In this document: one piece after another, positions 13,414 through 13,990 of the stretch | Numbering within the stretch: position 1 is the first letter of the stretch | Layout of the letters: every line of letters begins with the position of its first letter | Source of the DNA: Caulobacteraceae bacterium | GTDB lineage: Bacteria > Pseudomonadota > Alphaproteobacteria > Caulobacterales > Caulobacteraceae | Assembly: GCA_020852035.1 (NCBI GenBank) | Contig: JADZBR010000309.1 | Location: 1 to 13,990, forward strand | Direction of reading: 5' to 3' | Length of the DNA: 13,990 nt | The notes under the pieces: model-generated | Told to the model about the DNA's origin: nothing | Databases searched by the model: none | What the model saw: only the letters and a program-made list of their open reading frames with translations | Translations under genes and position numbers: made by a program

Positions 13414-13990
13414 ATGCTGAAGTCCGTCCTCATCGCCAACCGTGGCGAGATCGCCCGCCGGGTGATCCGCACCGCCCGCCGCCTCGGGGTGCGGACAGTG
13501 GCCGTCTACTCTGAAGCTGACGCCGGCGCGCCGCACGTGCGGGAAGCCGACGCCGCGGTGCTGATCGGCCCGCCGCCGGCGCGCGAGAGCTATCTGGTTC
13601 AGGAAAAGATCCTCGCCGCCGCCCGCGAGACCGGCGCCGAGGCGATCCACCCGGGCTACGGCTTCCTCTCCGAGAACGCCGAGTTCGCCGAGGCGGTGGC
13701 CGCGGCCGGGTTGATCTGGGTCGGCGCGCCGCCGCGGTCGATCCGCGCGATGGGCCTGAAGGACGCCGCCAAGACGCTGATGAGCGAGGCCGGGGTGCCG
13801 GTCACCCCAGGCTATCTCGGTGAGGACCAGTCGCTCGAACGCCTGCAGCGCGAGGCCGACGCCATCGGCTATCCCGTGCTGATCAAGGCCGTGGCCGGCG
13901 GTGGCGGCAAGGGCATGCGACTCGTCCAGTCCGCTGCGCAGCTGCCCGAGGCGCTGCGCGCGGCCCGCCGTGAAGCCCGGAAGGCGTTCG
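13414..13990 (+). CDS. mccA: Biotin carboxylase subunit, probably methylcrotonyl-CoA carboxylase alpha, 3' end missing
   Basis: 192 residues of the N-terminus are visible before the window ends. They show the biotin-carboxylase N domain (MLKSVLIANRGEIARRVIRT; IHPGYGFLSENAEF at 79-92) and the start of the ATP-grasp domain with the glycine-rich loop KAVAGGGGKGM (158-168). The biotinyl domain lies outside. The ATG is three bases after the DUF3667 stop, so it is the fourth gene of the operon. Position downstream of the MCC beta gene suggests methylcrotonyl-CoA carboxylase. The visible sequence alone would also fit propionyl- or acetyl-CoA carboxylase. It is a different gene from the pccA at the left edge. 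Confidence 0.85.
   Translation, partial: MLKSVLIANRGEIARRVIRTARRLGVRTVAVYSEADAGAPHVREADAAVLIGPPPARESYLVQEKILAAARETGAEAIHPGYGFLSENAEFAEAVAAAGLIWVGAPPRSIRAMGLKDAAKTLMSEAGVPVTPGYLGEDQSLERLQREADAIGYPVLIKAVAGGGGKGMRLVQSAAQLPEALRAARREARKAF

Noticed and set aside
9960..13650. Long minus-strand open frames opposite mccB, liuC and the DUF3667 gene
   Set aside because: These are the same GC shadow effect. The plus-strand genes have ribosome-binding sites, tight operon spacing and conserved motifs.
1..13990. CRISPR arrays, insertion sequences, prophage or defence systems
   Set aside because: No spaced direct repeats, transposase motifs or phage structural genes were found. The only lysozyme-like gene is SpmX-type.

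Overview
The window is dense, very GC-rich coding DNA with the strong G/C bias at third codon positions typical of Caulobacterales. The best taxonomic pointer is a SpmX-type protein at 4662-5591: a lysozyme-like domain plus two C-terminal membrane helices, an architecture known from Caulobacter and its relatives. A family-level call of Caulobacteraceae (Caulobacter or Phenylobacterium-like) is reasonable. The genus is not determined.

Layout. 1-1799: 3' part of a propionyl-CoA carboxylase alpha (biotin) subunit. 1804-1940: a compact run of nested palindromes between convergent genes. 1943-2653 (minus): lipB. 2719-2973: an orphan FliN/SpoA-domain gene. 3024-3108: tRNA-Leu(GAG). 3174-4589: mgtE Mg2+ transporter. 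4592-4606: a sigma-54-like promoter, followed by spmX. 5630-6796: isovaleryl-CoA dehydrogenase. 6860-7042: a DUF3008 small protein. 7103-7804: a glutathione S-transferase. 7805-8040: a gene-poor stretch with a terminator-like hairpin, four alternating GACCTC/GAGGTC segments and a 21-codon minus-strand ORF preceded by a full-length Shine-Dalgarno sequence. 8041-9789 (minus): a cyclic-nucleotide-binding/patatin fusion. 9790-10022: a divergent regulatory region. 10023-13990: a tight operon of methylcrotonyl-CoA carboxylase beta, methylglutaconyl-CoA hydratase, a DUF3667 zinc-ribbon membrane protein and the 5' part of a biotin carboxylase subunit, probably methylcrotonyl-CoA carboxylase alpha.

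How the genes fit together. Isovaleryl-CoA dehydrogenase, methylcrotonyl-CoA carboxylase and methylglutaconyl-CoA hydratase are successive steps of leucine catabolism. The propionyl-CoA carboxylase subunit at the left edge serves the related odd-chain/valine/isoleucine route. The other genes are housekeeping (lipoate attachment, Mg2+ uptake, leucine tRNA), motility (FliN) and cell-cycle/polarity (SpmX).

Most of the window is ordinary chromosome. The points most worth a second look are the 7856-7969 small-ORF/RNA locus, the SpmX homologue with its catalytic Asp replaced by Leu and its candidate sigma-54 promoter, the nested-palindrome element at 1804-1940, and the DUF3667 gene embedded in the leucine operon.
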